NCBI GenBank assembly: GCA_023425645.1 | Contig: JAFACG010000010.1 | Location: forward strand, 62,001 to 126,000 | Direction: 5' to 3' | DNA from: Pseudomonadota bacterium | GTDB taxonomy: Bacteria > Pseudomonadota > Gammaproteobacteria > Burkholderiales > Burkholderiaceae_B | DNA length: 64,000 bases | Shown: positions 35,520 to 43,644 of the stretch, one piece after another | Numbering within the stretch: the first letter of the stretch is position 1 | How the letters are laid out: each line of letters starts with the position of its first letter | Position numbers and translations under genes: made by a program | Notes under the pieces: generated by a model | What the model was told of the DNA's origin: nothing | The model's input: only the letters and a program-made list of their open reading frames with translations | The model's database searches: none

Positions 35520-38500
35520 GTGATCCGACTAACCGTGCCGCCCGTGAAGGGCGTCGATGTTAAGACTTCGCGAGGTTTTGTTAGTCAGCTAGCGCATCCC
35601 TCTGTTGTTGTCGAGGGCACGTTGACGAAGTTCACGGTGCCCTCGCGAAAGGGATGGAAGCTGAGCGCCGCGGACGGTCGCGTCCTGTATCTTTTCCCGA
35701 AAGCACCCCTGGAATGCCATATGCCGAACGACGGGCCCGTTTTGCTCGGCGATATCGCTGATGGTGCGGTCGAGGTCGACCTGAGCGAGAGCAAGTGGAT
35801 CGCTCACCCAGACCTTGGTACTGGTCCTTCGGCCGCCCAAGTGCTGGACAGCTGGTTCGCCGCGTTCAACTTCATTGGCGAAGACCAGCTCCGCGAAGGA
35901 CAAGTCGGCTTGCGCCGGCCGCAGTTGGGAGCGCTCCATGCAATCCACGCACATTGGTCTACCAAAAGCGACGTTGCGACCGTCGTCATGCCAACCGGCA
36001 CGGGTAAAACCGAGACGATGCTGGCCACGATGATCTCCGCCATGTGCAAGCGGGTTATGGTGATCGTTCCCACCGATGCGCTGAGGACGCAGATCGCGTG
36101 GAAGTTCTTCTCGCTGGGCATTCTGAAGGATCCGCGCTCAATGCTGCTCGCAGCGAGTGTTCTGAGGCCTGTCGTCGGCACGCTTGAGAAGAGGCCCATA
36201 ACCGTCGAGGAAGTTGACGAGCTGTTCAGGCAGTGCAACGTCATTGTGACCACCAGTGCACTTGCCGGGAAGTGCAGCGACGAGGTGCAGGTCAGGATGG
36301 CTGAACTCTGCACCCATCTCTTCATTGACGAAGCCCATCACACCGCAGCACCCACCTGGCACGCATTTAAGTCCGTTTTCAAGGCCCAGAAACGACATAT
36401 CTTGCAGTTCACTGCTACTCCTTTCCGGGAGGACGGGGCACCGCTGGACGGAGAGATCGTTTACGTTTATCCCATGAGACAGGCCCAGCGGGAGGGCTAT
36501 TTCCGTGCCATCAGATTCAGTTCGGTGTACTCCTTCAATGATACAAGGGCCGACCGCGACATCGCCGCCAAAGTCATCGAGGAGTTGAAGGCCGATGCCA
36601 CCGGCCTGCACGTCGCCATGGCGCGCGTATCCACGCAGGTACGGGCTGCACAGGTGCTTGCGATCTATCAGGCGTTCGGCCAGTTCAATCCAGTAATGCT
36701 TCACAGCGGGATGACGAAGTCAGATGTCAAGGCGGCGCGCAGGCAGCTCGACCAACGCCAGTCGCGCATCGTCGTGTGCGTGGACATGCTCGGTGAAGGC
36801 TTCGACATGCCGGAGTTGAAGATCGCAGCCTTCCATGACCTCCGCAAGAGCCTGGCGGTGACTCTACAACTGGCCGGCCGATTCACCCGCTCCAGGCACG
36901 ACCTGGGCGACCCAGTGTTCATTGCCAATATCGCCGATGTCAATCTGCGTGAAGAACTGCGAACCCTCTACACCCAAGATCCCGACTGGAACCTCCTACT
37001 CCCAGACCTGAGTGAAACCGCAATCGGGCAGGAACTGGAGGCGCAGCGCTTCATGAGCGGGTTCGACAACCAGTTGGACGAGATCCCTGTCAGTGAGATC
37101 AGGCCAGCCGCTAGCATGGTGGCCTACCGGACTCACTGTGTCCGATGGAACCCTGCCGAGTACAGCAAGGCATTCCCGGGGCTGGCTGAGGGGGAAGAGA
37201 TCTATCCTGTGCTCAACGAGAGGGAAGGCACGCTTATTATCATCGCGGCTAAAAGGCAAGGCGTAGCTTGGACGGCAGTACCCGCTGTCGAAGGACTGGT
37301 CTGGGAGCTTTGCATCGCCGTCTGGGACAAAGAACAGTCGCTGCTGTTTGTTCACGGATCCACAAATACGGGCAATTATGCTTCGTTTGCACGAGCCTTG
37401 TGCGGGGACGATGTAGAGCTGATTCAAGCGCCAGCCGTCTTCAGGGCGTTGGCAGGCATCAATCGTTTGATGCTGATGAACGTTGGCCTGGACGAGCAGT
37501 TCGGTCGCCAGGTTCGGTATACAGGGCGCATGGGACCTGACGTCGGTGCACGTTTGACCGATACGACCTTGGGGACGACCACGAAAGCCGTCCTCGCCGG
37601 GTTCGGCTTCGAGAACGGCGCTCCTGCCTCAATCGGTGCAGGCAAGAAAGGTCGGGTCTGGGCAACCTTACGGCTGAAGGTCAACGAGTTCGCTTCCTGG
37701 TGCAAGCATATCGGAGCCAAACTCATCGACGACGGCATTGACCCGGAAGAGATTCTCAGGGGGACGTTGATTCCACGCCTTGTAGATGCGCGGCCAACCT
37801 CGGTACCAATCGGTGTGGACTGGCCTGTGGAACTGCTCGACCTAGTGGAGTCGGCGACCAAGATTTCCTTTGCTCACACAGTTCAGGAGCATTTGACTAA
37901 CGTCAGCATTGAGGTTCGTGACTTTATTTCGACCGGGCCGATCGTCTTGCGCGTGTTCAGCGAATCCAGGGAGGTGCAGATCCGGCTCAATTTCGTGACG
38001 CGGGGCAACACCACCGATTTCGAATTCGTATACGAAAGTTCCGCAACAGCAACGATTCATCGCGGCAACGATTACGATCTATGTGCATACCTCACCGACA
38101 ATCCGCCAACGATCTGGTTCGCCGACGGATCAAAGCTGGAGGGCAACACGCATGTCGAGCTGCGTACCGCGACGCATCTGTACGCGCGAGACCGCCTGGA
38201 GGTGCTCGACTGGACCGGTATCGATATAACCAAGGAGTCGCAGAGAGAGGAGCGTCGAACAGACTCCGTCCAGTACCGAACGATTGAGCACATCAAGTCG
38301 GAGAACCGGCACGAAATAGTATTCGATGACGACGGCGCTGGTGAAGCTGCGGACATCGTTGGCATCAGCCTAGACAGCCAGACCCAGCCTCAACTCATCA
38401 TGGTAGACCTCTACCACTGCAAGTATTCAGGCGGAGATAAGCCCGGGGCGCGCATCGACGATATGTACGTCGTCTGTGGACAAGCTCAGCGCAGCGTTAT

Positions 38501-38789
38501 GTGGCTTCACAGCAAAGAGCGTCGCACTGACCTCTTTGCACATCTCCTTAAGCGGGACGCGGACCGTGTAGAGAGCGGTCGGCCAACACGCTTTGAGATT
38601 GGGTCCAAAGACCGCTTGACCCAGATCCGTGATCTCAGCCGAATTTGTGCCGTCACGTTGAGGGTGTACATCGTCCAGCCAGGCCTTTCCAAGTCGGGGG
38701 CAGCTGATCATCAGCTTGCTCTCCTCGGAGTTACGGATCGCTTCCTGTCCGAGACCTATCAGATCCCACTCAAGGTGTACTGCGGCTAG
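35520..38789 (+). CDS. SF2 DEAD/DEAH helicase with possible C-terminal nuclease domain
   Basis: A 1089-residue protein. Helicase motifs occupy residues 135-480: Walker A VVMPTGTGKTETML, Walker B LFIDEAHHTAAP, motif III LQFTATPFRED, and motifs V-VI VDMLGEGFDMPELK and QLAGRFTRSRHD. About 600 residues follow. Near residue 940, GEAADIVGIS followed by LIMVDLYHCKYS resembles the D...D-x-K core of a restriction-nuclease fold (inference). The GTG start has GGAGGA 4 bases upstream. It converges with the zinc-ribbon gene. Single large helicase-nuclease genes of this kind are common in defence islands, but I cannot match it to a named system. Confidence 0.7.
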   Translation: MIRLTVPPVKGVDVKTSRGFVSQLAHPSVVVEGTLTKFTVPSRKGWKLSAADGRVLYLFPKAPLECHMPNDGPVLLGDIADGAVEVDLSESKWIAHPDLGTGPSAAQVLDSWFAAFNFIGEDQLREGQVGLRRPQLGALHAIHAHWSTKSDVATVVMPTGTGKTETMLATMISAMCKRVMVIVPTDALRTQIAWKFFSLGILKDPRSMLLAASVLRPVVGTLEKRPITVEEVDELFRQCNVIVTTSALAGKCSDEVQVRMAELCTHLFIDEAHHTAAPTWHAFKSVFKAQKRHILQFTATPFREDGAPLDGEIVYVYPMRQAQREGYFRAIRFSSVYSFNDTRADRDIAAKVIEELKADATGLHVAMARVSTQVRAAQVLAIYQAFGQFNPVMLHSGMTKSDVKAARRQLDQRQSRIVVCVDMLGEGFDMPELKIAAFHDLRKSLAVTLQLAGRFTRSRHDLGDPVFIANIADVNLREELRTLYTQDPDWNLLLPDLSETAIGQELEAQRFMSGFDNQLDEIPVSEIRPAASMVAYRTHCVRWNPAEYSKAFPGLAEGEEIYPVLNEREGTLIIIAAKRQGVAWTAVPAVEGLVWELCIAVWDKEQSLLFVHGSTNTGNYASFARALCGDDVELIQAPAVFRALAGINRLMLMNVGLDEQFGRQVRYTGRMGPDVGARLTDTTLGTTTKAVLAGFGFENGAPASIGAGKKGRVWATLRLKVNEFASWCKHIGAKLIDDGIDPEEILRGTLIPRLVDARPTSVPIGVDWPVELLDLVESATKISFAHTVQEHLTNVSIEVRDFISTGPIVLRVFSESREVQIRLNFVTRGNTTDFEFVYESSATATIHRGNDYDLCAYLTDNPPTIWFADGSKLEGNTHVELRTATHLYARDRLEVLDWTGIDITKESQREERRTDSVQYRTIEHIKSENRHEIVFDDDGAGEAADIVGISLDSQTQPQLIMVDLYHCKYSGGDKPGARIDDMYVVCGQAQRSVMWLHSKERRTDLFAHLLKRDADRVESGRPTRFEIGSKDRLTQIRDLSRICAVTLRVYIVQPGLSKSGAADHQLALLGVTDRFLSETYQIPLKVYCG

Positions 38790-38885
38790 ACCGGCCTCGT
38801 TCGCTGGTATTGACTTCGCCGTTGCGTTCCGCAACTCAGTCCTGAGCTGTCGTTCGCCGATACTTCGTAAGCGTTCGGCGAACAC

Positions 38886-39878
38886 TTACGAACAACGGTC
38901 CAATAATGCTGTCCCGAGTTGTTCTATCAACCCTGCGAATTCTAATACAGCACTATCTTTGATTAGTAACCGTTGCCCAACCTCGTAGGTTGTGTCTCCG
39001 CTGCGTGCGACGTAATCGTTATCAACGATACCCTGCTGATGCGCCAGAAGGTGGCGTTGCTGATAGTAGATACGCAGTCGGGCCAGAGCGGAGGCTGCCA
39101 GTAGCTGAGAGTATGAAAGTCCGAACTCTGCCTCCCACATTGCAGAGCCTGCATCAATACTCTGGAAGGCGTTACGCCGTGGCTCTTTGCCCGTTCGAGC
39201 TTCATACAATTGCTCTGCAAGCCGCTGAAAAGAAGTCACTGTGTCTAAGATTGCTTTTTCCAGCAGAGTCCGCGTCATCACCTCAGCTTCGTCTGGCCCG
39301 AGTACTCCGCGCAGCGTTCCGCCTAATGCAACTGATGTTCGGATAGTCGCTAAAGTTTGGAGAAAGGTATGGCTCGCCGAATTTTTCCCACAGCTCGGAC
39401 AAAAGTAGGCGGCGCCTACGTAGGAGTATCTGCACGCGCAATTGTCGCATCTGGTTCGTAGCCGCATCGGTTCCGCTGCGGCGACCGGTAAAAGAACAGC
39501 ATCCTTTCCTCCTTTGACTGCTAATGTAATCCTGAGGAAAGCACCTGACTTTTGCCGTCGTTTAGAGGCTTGAGCGTCTGCTCGCATAGCACCATTCAAG
39601 CCGTTGATCACGGAGCCCAAAGCGTACTCCTTCGCCGCTTCGATCTGGGCAGTTGTGTACCATGATTTCGCTGGAGCAGCGTGCCTGCAAGATGGGCAAA
39701 AAACCTCTTCGTCCCTCACGATATTTGTCCAATCATCGCCGTAGATCTTGAACTGGAATAGGCACTCCTCTGCGGGACACTCTTTATCGAAGTAGCCCTC
39801 CGCGTCACCTTCGATGGGCACAGAAACCTGCTGAGTGGCAGCCAGTCGACGAAGCTCTCTCTGCAAATGTTCAAACAT
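38886..39878 (-). CDS. zinc-ribbon protein with HEPN-like R-x4-H motif
   Basis: About 330 residues. Two cysteine clusters are visible: CPAEECLFQF...FCPSCRHAAP near residues 33-66, and CDNCACRYSYVGAAYFCPSCG near 143-163, both zinc-ribbon patterns. The C-terminal third is helical and contains QQRHLLAHQQGIVDNDYVARSG, in which RHLLAH is an R-x4-H motif as in HEPN ribonucleases. The ATG at 39878 has AGGA 9 bases upstream; starts at 39905 and 39929 are possible. It ends about 100 bases from the convergent helicase. A toxin-like RNase sensing nucleic acid with its zinc ribbons is an inference. Confidence 0.6.
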   Translation of the reverse strand: MFEHLQRELRRLAATQQVSVPIEGDAEGYFDKECPAEECLFQFKIYGDDWTNIVRDEEVFCPSCRHAAPAKSWYTTAQIEAAKEYALGSVINGLNGAMRADAQASKRRQKSGAFLRITLAVKGGKDAVLLPVAAAEPMRLRTRCDNCACRYSYVGAAYFCPSCGKNSASHTFLQTLATIRTSVALGGTLRGVLGPDEAEVMTRTLLEKAILDTVTSFQRLAEQLYEARTGKEPRRNAFQSIDAGSAMWEAEFGLSYSQLLAASALARLRIYYQQRHLLAHQQGIVDNDYVARSGDTTYEVGQRLLIKDSAVLEFAGLIEQLGTALLDRCS

Positions 39879-40004
39879 GCGATACCGTCCTGTTTTATTC
39901 GGCATTACCGAATAAATACCACGAGACAAGTGATACAGCTAGTTTTCCAAATCTGAGCTGCCTAATTTGCTTTGGGTAGTTTTCGCATTTCTCTAAATTT
40001 ATCG

Positions 40005-40048
40005 AAAAAAATGCCCCCACTCACAGTCTGAGTAGGGGCAGAGCATTT
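40005..40048 (-). terminator. terminator after the XRE regulator gene
   Basis: A long stem with arms near TGCCCCCACTCA and TGAGTAGGGGCA (one mismatch), followed on the minus strand by a run of T. It lies just after the stop of the 40053 gene. Confidence 0.7.
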
Positions 40049-40052
40049 TTGC

Positions 40053-40532
40053 CTAGTCCTGAAAAACAATACGCCTCGACTCCCACCATGCCTGCGAAGG
40101 TCGGAACACTTCAGCCTGCTGAGCTTGTTGATACAGCAAGACAATGAGCATCTTCACAGGCACAGGTAACGTCGCTAGATCACTTTCCTGGATCTGAGCT
40201 TCCGCTGCCGATGGCGATGCGCACACAGTACTCAACGCCGTTGCCAGCCTTTCCTCCAACGGAGGAACCTCCTCGAGGAAATCCGAAGCATCGAGCCTGC
40301 CTGCCAGCACGAAGCCAGCCACTGGAGGTACGCCTAGATAAGTAGCGAATGCTCTCAAGTGCTTATCGCTGACATTTTCCAATGGCTTGTCACCCCTCAT
40401 GAGCTCAGATAGATAGTTTTGGCTGATGCCTACACAGTTCGCGACATATGAAATGCTGTGTGACCTCTGATGCATGGCCGCACGTAGCGCCAGCCTCAGA
40501 TGATGCCCCTTCTTTTCTTTTTCCTTTTTCAC
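40053..40532 (-). CDS. XRE-type helix-turn-helix regulator
   Basis: About 159 residues. The N-terminal half carries an XRE/Cro HTH: SISYVANCVGISQNYLSELMRGDKPLENV. The C-terminal half is helical, with TLPVPVKMLIVLLYQQAQQAEVF, probably for oligomerisation. Both candidate starts are GTG: 40559 or 40532. The inner one is chosen because the nested palindrome at 40538-40580 would then lie directly upstream as its operator. It is divergent from the 40696 gene and probably controls both. Confidence 0.7.
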   Translation of the reverse strand: MKKEKEKKGHHLRLALRAAMHQRSHSISYVANCVGISQNYLSELMRGDKPLENVSDKHLRAFATYLGVPPVAGFVLAGRLDASDFLEEVPPLEERLATALSTVCASPSAAEAQIQESDLATLPVPVKMLIVLLYQQAQQAEVFRPSQAWWESRRIVFQD

Positions 40533-40537
40533 TTGAT

Positions 40538-40580
40538 GACCTATCGGGTTATCGGGCACATGCCCAATCCCGTATAGGTC
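40538..40580. promoter_or_regulatory. nested inverted repeats between divergent genes
   Basis: Outer arms GACCTATCGGG (40538-40548) and CCCGTATAGGTC (40569-40580) match with one extra base; inside them is the perfect palindrome GGGCACATGCCC (40554-40565). This is a plausible operator for the XRE protein, repressing itself and the divergent 40696 gene. Confidence 0.55.
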
Positions 40581-40695
40581 GCGTCAACACCTTAGCTATG
40601 GACGCCAATGGCGTGAATCTGTCGTCGCTGGCGCTGGTTTCTGAGGGCCAAGCTCAAAAAAAATACGCTCCAGTCTTTTTGAACTGGAACGTCTG

Positions 40696-41085
40696 ATGAC
40701 CGATTTTCACCCTAACGCGTTTGATACCAGCAACTTGAGTGAGTCAGCAAAACGCATTCTTCGTACTTTGATCTTGTTGGGCCTTCAGCGAGGTACTGGC
40801 GGCACTCTTACTGTATCCATTGAGACGCTGAGTGCTGCCGCTGGCCTCGACCAGGTTGAGCGCTCTGTGTTTTCTATTAAGGAGCTGCTTGCGCAGAGCA
40901 TGATGGCACTTGCATTACTCATCCCTAGTGATGACGAGGACGATGAGGCACCTGAAGCCAGCTGCCCGATTTTCCGAGCTGTCCGGCTCATTGATGACCA
41001 GATCTTTTTTGAGTTGAGCCTACCGGTCTATAGTCTTTCGATGCGTGAGTTGGACGACTTATTGCCCATTCGGCCACTTAGATAA
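40696..41085 (+). CDS. hypothetical protein of the accessory element
   Basis: A 129-residue acidic protein with a helical N-terminal half (SESAKRILRTLILLGLQRG...VSIETLSAAAGLDQVERSVFSIKELLAQ), which may be a winged-helix fold, then DDEDDEAPEA and a short beta-rich end. The ribosome-binding site is weak. It is transcribed away from the XRE gene across the palindromic region. I recognise no family. Confidence 0.5.
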   Translation: MTDFHPNAFDTSNLSESAKRILRTLILLGLQRGTGGTLTVSIETLSAAAGLDQVERSVFSIKELLAQSMMALALLIPSDDEDDEAPEASCPIFRAVRLIDDQIFFELSLPVYSLSMRELDDLLPIRPLR

Positions 41086-41279
41086 ACGGAGGAGGCTGCA
41101 GATAAGCCGCCAGTCCGCAGAAGCCATGACGTACGGCAGTCCCATCCCTCGTAAGGGTGGCACCCGTATGGGAAGTTTTGCACCCAGGCCCGAAGCAGCA
41201 GTAGCCGCTCCGGGCTTTTCTATTTCCCGGTCGGACAAGTTTGTTGGCCAACCGAATGCCCGCTCACCTGAGCGCGGCG

Positions 41280-41471
41280 CTATTCTCCATTTCCGCTCAG
41301 CGTCGCAACCAAGCGATCAATATCACTGCGTCGCCAGGCTGAGGCCCGAGGGCCGAGCTTCACGGGGGCTGGATATCGTCCTGCTTGGATGCCTACGTAC
41401 CAGGTTGCCCGGGATACGGGAATGATGGCCAGCACATCGCGGATGCGCAAAAAAGACTCTGTTGTTTGCAT
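41280..41471 (-). CDS. AlpA-family DNA-binding regulator
   Basis: A 63-residue protein with the AlpA pattern FLRIRDVLAIIPVSRATWYVGIQAGRYPAPVKLG followed by AWRRSDIDRLV. AlpA-type proteins switch on integrase genes or act as excision factors in tRNA-linked islands. It lies about 290 bases inside the right repeat pair and near the tRNA end, at the opposite end of the element from the integrase. Confidence 0.82.
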   Translation of the reverse strand: MQTTESFLRIRDVLAIIPVSRATWYVGIQAGRYPAPVKLGPRASAWRRSDIDRLVATLSGNGE

Positions 41472-41861
41472 TACTCACTTCCTTCCCCCAAAGTGAAGCC
41501 GGAAGATTGTCCTCGATACCGTTATGTGTTCCTCCACCAAGCGACAGGGGAGCATCACTGGGTCCGGTGGCGTCCTATGACGTCCGGGTGAGTATAGGAA
41601 GGCAAGGGGTAGCTGACTGGGGCAATTTCAGCAGAAGTGTGTCAGCCCAGAAGCGTCCTGTTCGGATGGGCGACTGCTTGTGGCGCGAGGAAAGCGTACT
41701 AGCGGGGAGCTGCTGCCAAACTCGCGACCTGGGTGCATGAATTTGCAACGGCAAAAATACTGTGCACAGGACTGTGCACAAGAAAAAACTGTGTGCGATG
41801 GGGATTTAGCCAGACGTGAAGAACGTCTAAGAAAACCATTGAAAATCAAGGATTTAATCAA
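41472..41861. other. non-coding right end of the 25-kb element
   Basis: About 390 bases without a gene. It holds the paired CTGTGCACAG-type repeats at 41759-41780 and ends at the attachment site. Frames here read across the tRNA and are not genes. Confidence 0.6.
41759..41780. repeat. paired CTGTGCACAG repeats, right end (arm-type site candidate)
   Basis: Two ACTGTGCACA units start at 41759 and 41771, the same 12-bp period as at the left end, 80 bases inside the right attachment site. A weaker third unit (ACTGTGTGCG) follows at about 41788. Confidence 0.65.
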
Positions 41862-41914
41862 TGGTGCCCGGGGCCGGAATCGAACCGGCACGCCTTGCGG
41901 CGGGGGATTTTGAG
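41861..41914. repeat. attachment site, tRNA-proximal copy of the 54-bp repeat
   Basis: Identical in all 54 bases to 16899-16952. It covers the 3' part of the tRNA-Leu gene from the anticodon stem through CCA and one base outside. Confidence 0.92.
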
Positions 41915-41946
41915 TCCCCTGCGTCTACCAATTTCACCACCCGGGC
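41862..41946 (-). tRNA. tRNA-Leu (anticodon CAA)
   Basis: The minus strand gives an 85-nt cloverleaf with acceptor GCCCGGG/CCCGGGC, an anticodon arm with loop CTCAAAA (anticodon CAA), a long variable arm as in class II tRNAs, GGTTCGATTCC T-arm, and encoded CCA. Its 3' part is duplicated at 16899-16952, so it is the integration target and the gene was restored by the element end. Confidence 0.95.
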
Positions 41947-42098
41947 TGCGTGTGGCACCTGGGAATCCAGGTGTGGAAGGGAAGATGCGTATTATACGCA
42001 GGTTTCGGGCTGGTGTGACAAGCCTGGCTCGGGCTTTTTTGATACAGGCGGGCGGGCGCCCGCGTGGGCTGGGGCTTGGCGGGCCCTGCCCCATGCAA

Positions 42099-42124
42099 AA
42101 GGCCCGGCTATTGCCGGGCCGTTT
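42099..42124 (-). terminator. hairpin terminator after the AI-2E permease gene
   Basis: Stem GGCCCGGC/GCCGGGCC (42101-42108 and 42113-42120) with loop TATT, followed by a T-run on the minus strand. It separates the permease from the tRNA gene. Confidence 0.65.
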
Positions 42125-42157
42125 GTGTGAAATGCGGGATTCATTTCTGGAGCGGGT

Positions 42158-43234
42158 TCAATCGACTTCCACGGGCGGGTGCGCGGCTTCGCCGTTGCGT
42201 ATCCACTCCCGCCAGATGGCGACCAGCAGGGCCATCAGCACCGGGCCGATGAACAGGCCGACGATGCCCATGGTCTGCACGCCGCCGACCAGGCCGAAGA
42301 AGGTGGGCAGGAAGGGCAGTTTCACGGGACCGCCGACCAGGCGCGGGCGCAGGGTCTTGTCCACGATGAACAGTTCGATGGAGCCCCACAGGAACAGGCC
42401 CACGCCGGCGACCAGGTGGCCGGAGCCCACCAGGTACAGCGACACCATGGTGAAGGACAGCGGCGCCCCGCCCGGGATCAGGGCCATGAAGCCGGTGATG
42501 ACGCCCAGCAGCACGGGCGAAGGCACGCCGGCGATCCAGTAGGCAATGCCCAGCACCAGACCCTCGCCCAATGCGATCAGGCCCATGCCGGTGACGGTGG
42601 AGTTGACGGTGGCGGGCACCACACGGGAAAACCGCCGCCAGCGGCCGGGCAGGATGCGCTCGCCCACGATGTCCAGCTGGCCCAGCAGGCGGTCTCCATC
42701 CTTGAAGATGAAGAACAGGGTGATCAGCATGAACAGCACGGTCAGCAGCAGGTGGAACACATTGCCCGTGGCCGACAGCACCATGCGGTAGATATTGCCC
42801 AGGTGCTGGCCGCTGACCATCTCCACCATTTCGCCCAGGGCATGCGGTTCGCCCAGGTAGGTCTGCCAATATTCCGTCAGGCGCTCGCCCACCAGGGGCA
42901 TGGCCTTGATCCATTCCGGCGTGGGCGTGCCGTAGCGGTTGGCCGCCAGCGCCCAGGTGATGAAGCTGCCGGCCTCCTTGATGGCGAAGGACAGGGCCAG
43001 CGACAGCGGCACGATCAGGACCAGGGTGATGATGAGCAGCGCGATGCTGGCCGACAAGGCCGTGCGGCCGTTACAGTACGCCACCAGATGCTTGTACAGC
43101 GGCCAGCTGGCCAGGCCGATGATCAGCGCCGCCAGCACGGGAACCAGGAAACCACTCAGGAAATACACGCCCGCGGCAAGCAGGAGCAGCAGCAGCCAGC
43201 GGGCGATCAGGAATGCGGGTAAGACAGGTTGCAT
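42158..43234 (-). CDS. AI-2E family (PerM-like) transporter
   Basis: A 358-residue polytopic membrane protein. It has hydrophobic helices at the N-terminus (RWLLLLLLAAGVYFLSGFLVP), a soluble stretch with the conserved PTPEWIKAMPLVG region, and C-terminal helices including GVITGFMALIPGGAPLSF, the PGGAP family signature. The family exports small molecules or ions; despite the name, AI-2 transport is shown only in some members. It lies beyond the tRNA, in the core genome, with about 400 bases of non-coding DNA upstream. Confidence 0.8.
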   Translation of the reverse strand: MQPVLPAFLIARWLLLLLLAAGVYFLSGFLVPVLAALIIGLASWPLYKHLVAYCNGRTALSASIALLIITLVLIVPLSLALSFAIKEAGSFITWALAANRYGTPTPEWIKAMPLVGERLTEYWQTYLGEPHALGEMVEMVSGQHLGNIYRMVLSATGNVFHLLLTVLFMLITLFFIFKDGDRLLGQLDIVGERILPGRWRRFSRVVPATVNSTVTGMGLIALGEGLVLGIAYWIAGVPSPVLLGVITGFMALIPGGAPLSFTMVSLYLVGSGHLVAGVGLFLWGSIELFIVDKTLRPRLVGGPVKLPFLPTFFGLVGGVQTMGIVGLFIGPVLMALLVAIWREWIRNGEAAHPPVEVD

Positions 43235-43604
43235 ATAGCGTGGTGACCCTCGAGTCTGGTTGTCTAGAACTCTGGCCTTGCGGCCGAAGCTTCTTCGCCA
43301 CGATGCGGCGGCGCTTTACGCGCCGCATCAATATCGCCTTGCCTGGCTGCGCCATGAACGGCGAGGCTGGCGCAAGAACGCGTGGCCAGGGCGTGGGCCG
43401 GTGCCCGGAGAGGGTTTGACAATAGCATGATAGAAGCAGGCCGAATACCCGTTTTTCCATTGTAAAGCTGAGCTTATTTTACGCTCATACTGACGGGAAG
43501 CTGAAAGCCAATATCGGTTCGGACTATGAAATAAGCCCGATCAGCTCCCCTGGAGCCACGCAGATCCGGCCAGTACTGCAACATCGCCTATAAAAGACGA
43601 AGAA
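43235..43604. other. non-coding gap between the AI-2E permease and nadE
   Basis: About 370 bases with no supported gene. It includes the upstream region of the permease gene. TTGACA at about 43417 on the plus strand may belong to a promoter, but no plus-strand gene follows. Confidence 0.4.
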
Positions 43605-43633
43605 TAAAAAAGCCGGGTCACCCCGGCTTTTTT
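43605..43633. terminator. bidirectional hairpin terminator after nadE
   Basis: Stem AGCCGGG/CCCGGCT (43611-43617 and 43622-43628) with A-run before and T-run after, so it can stop transcription on both strands. Confidence 0.8.
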
Positions 43634-43644
43634 CAGCGCCGCGC

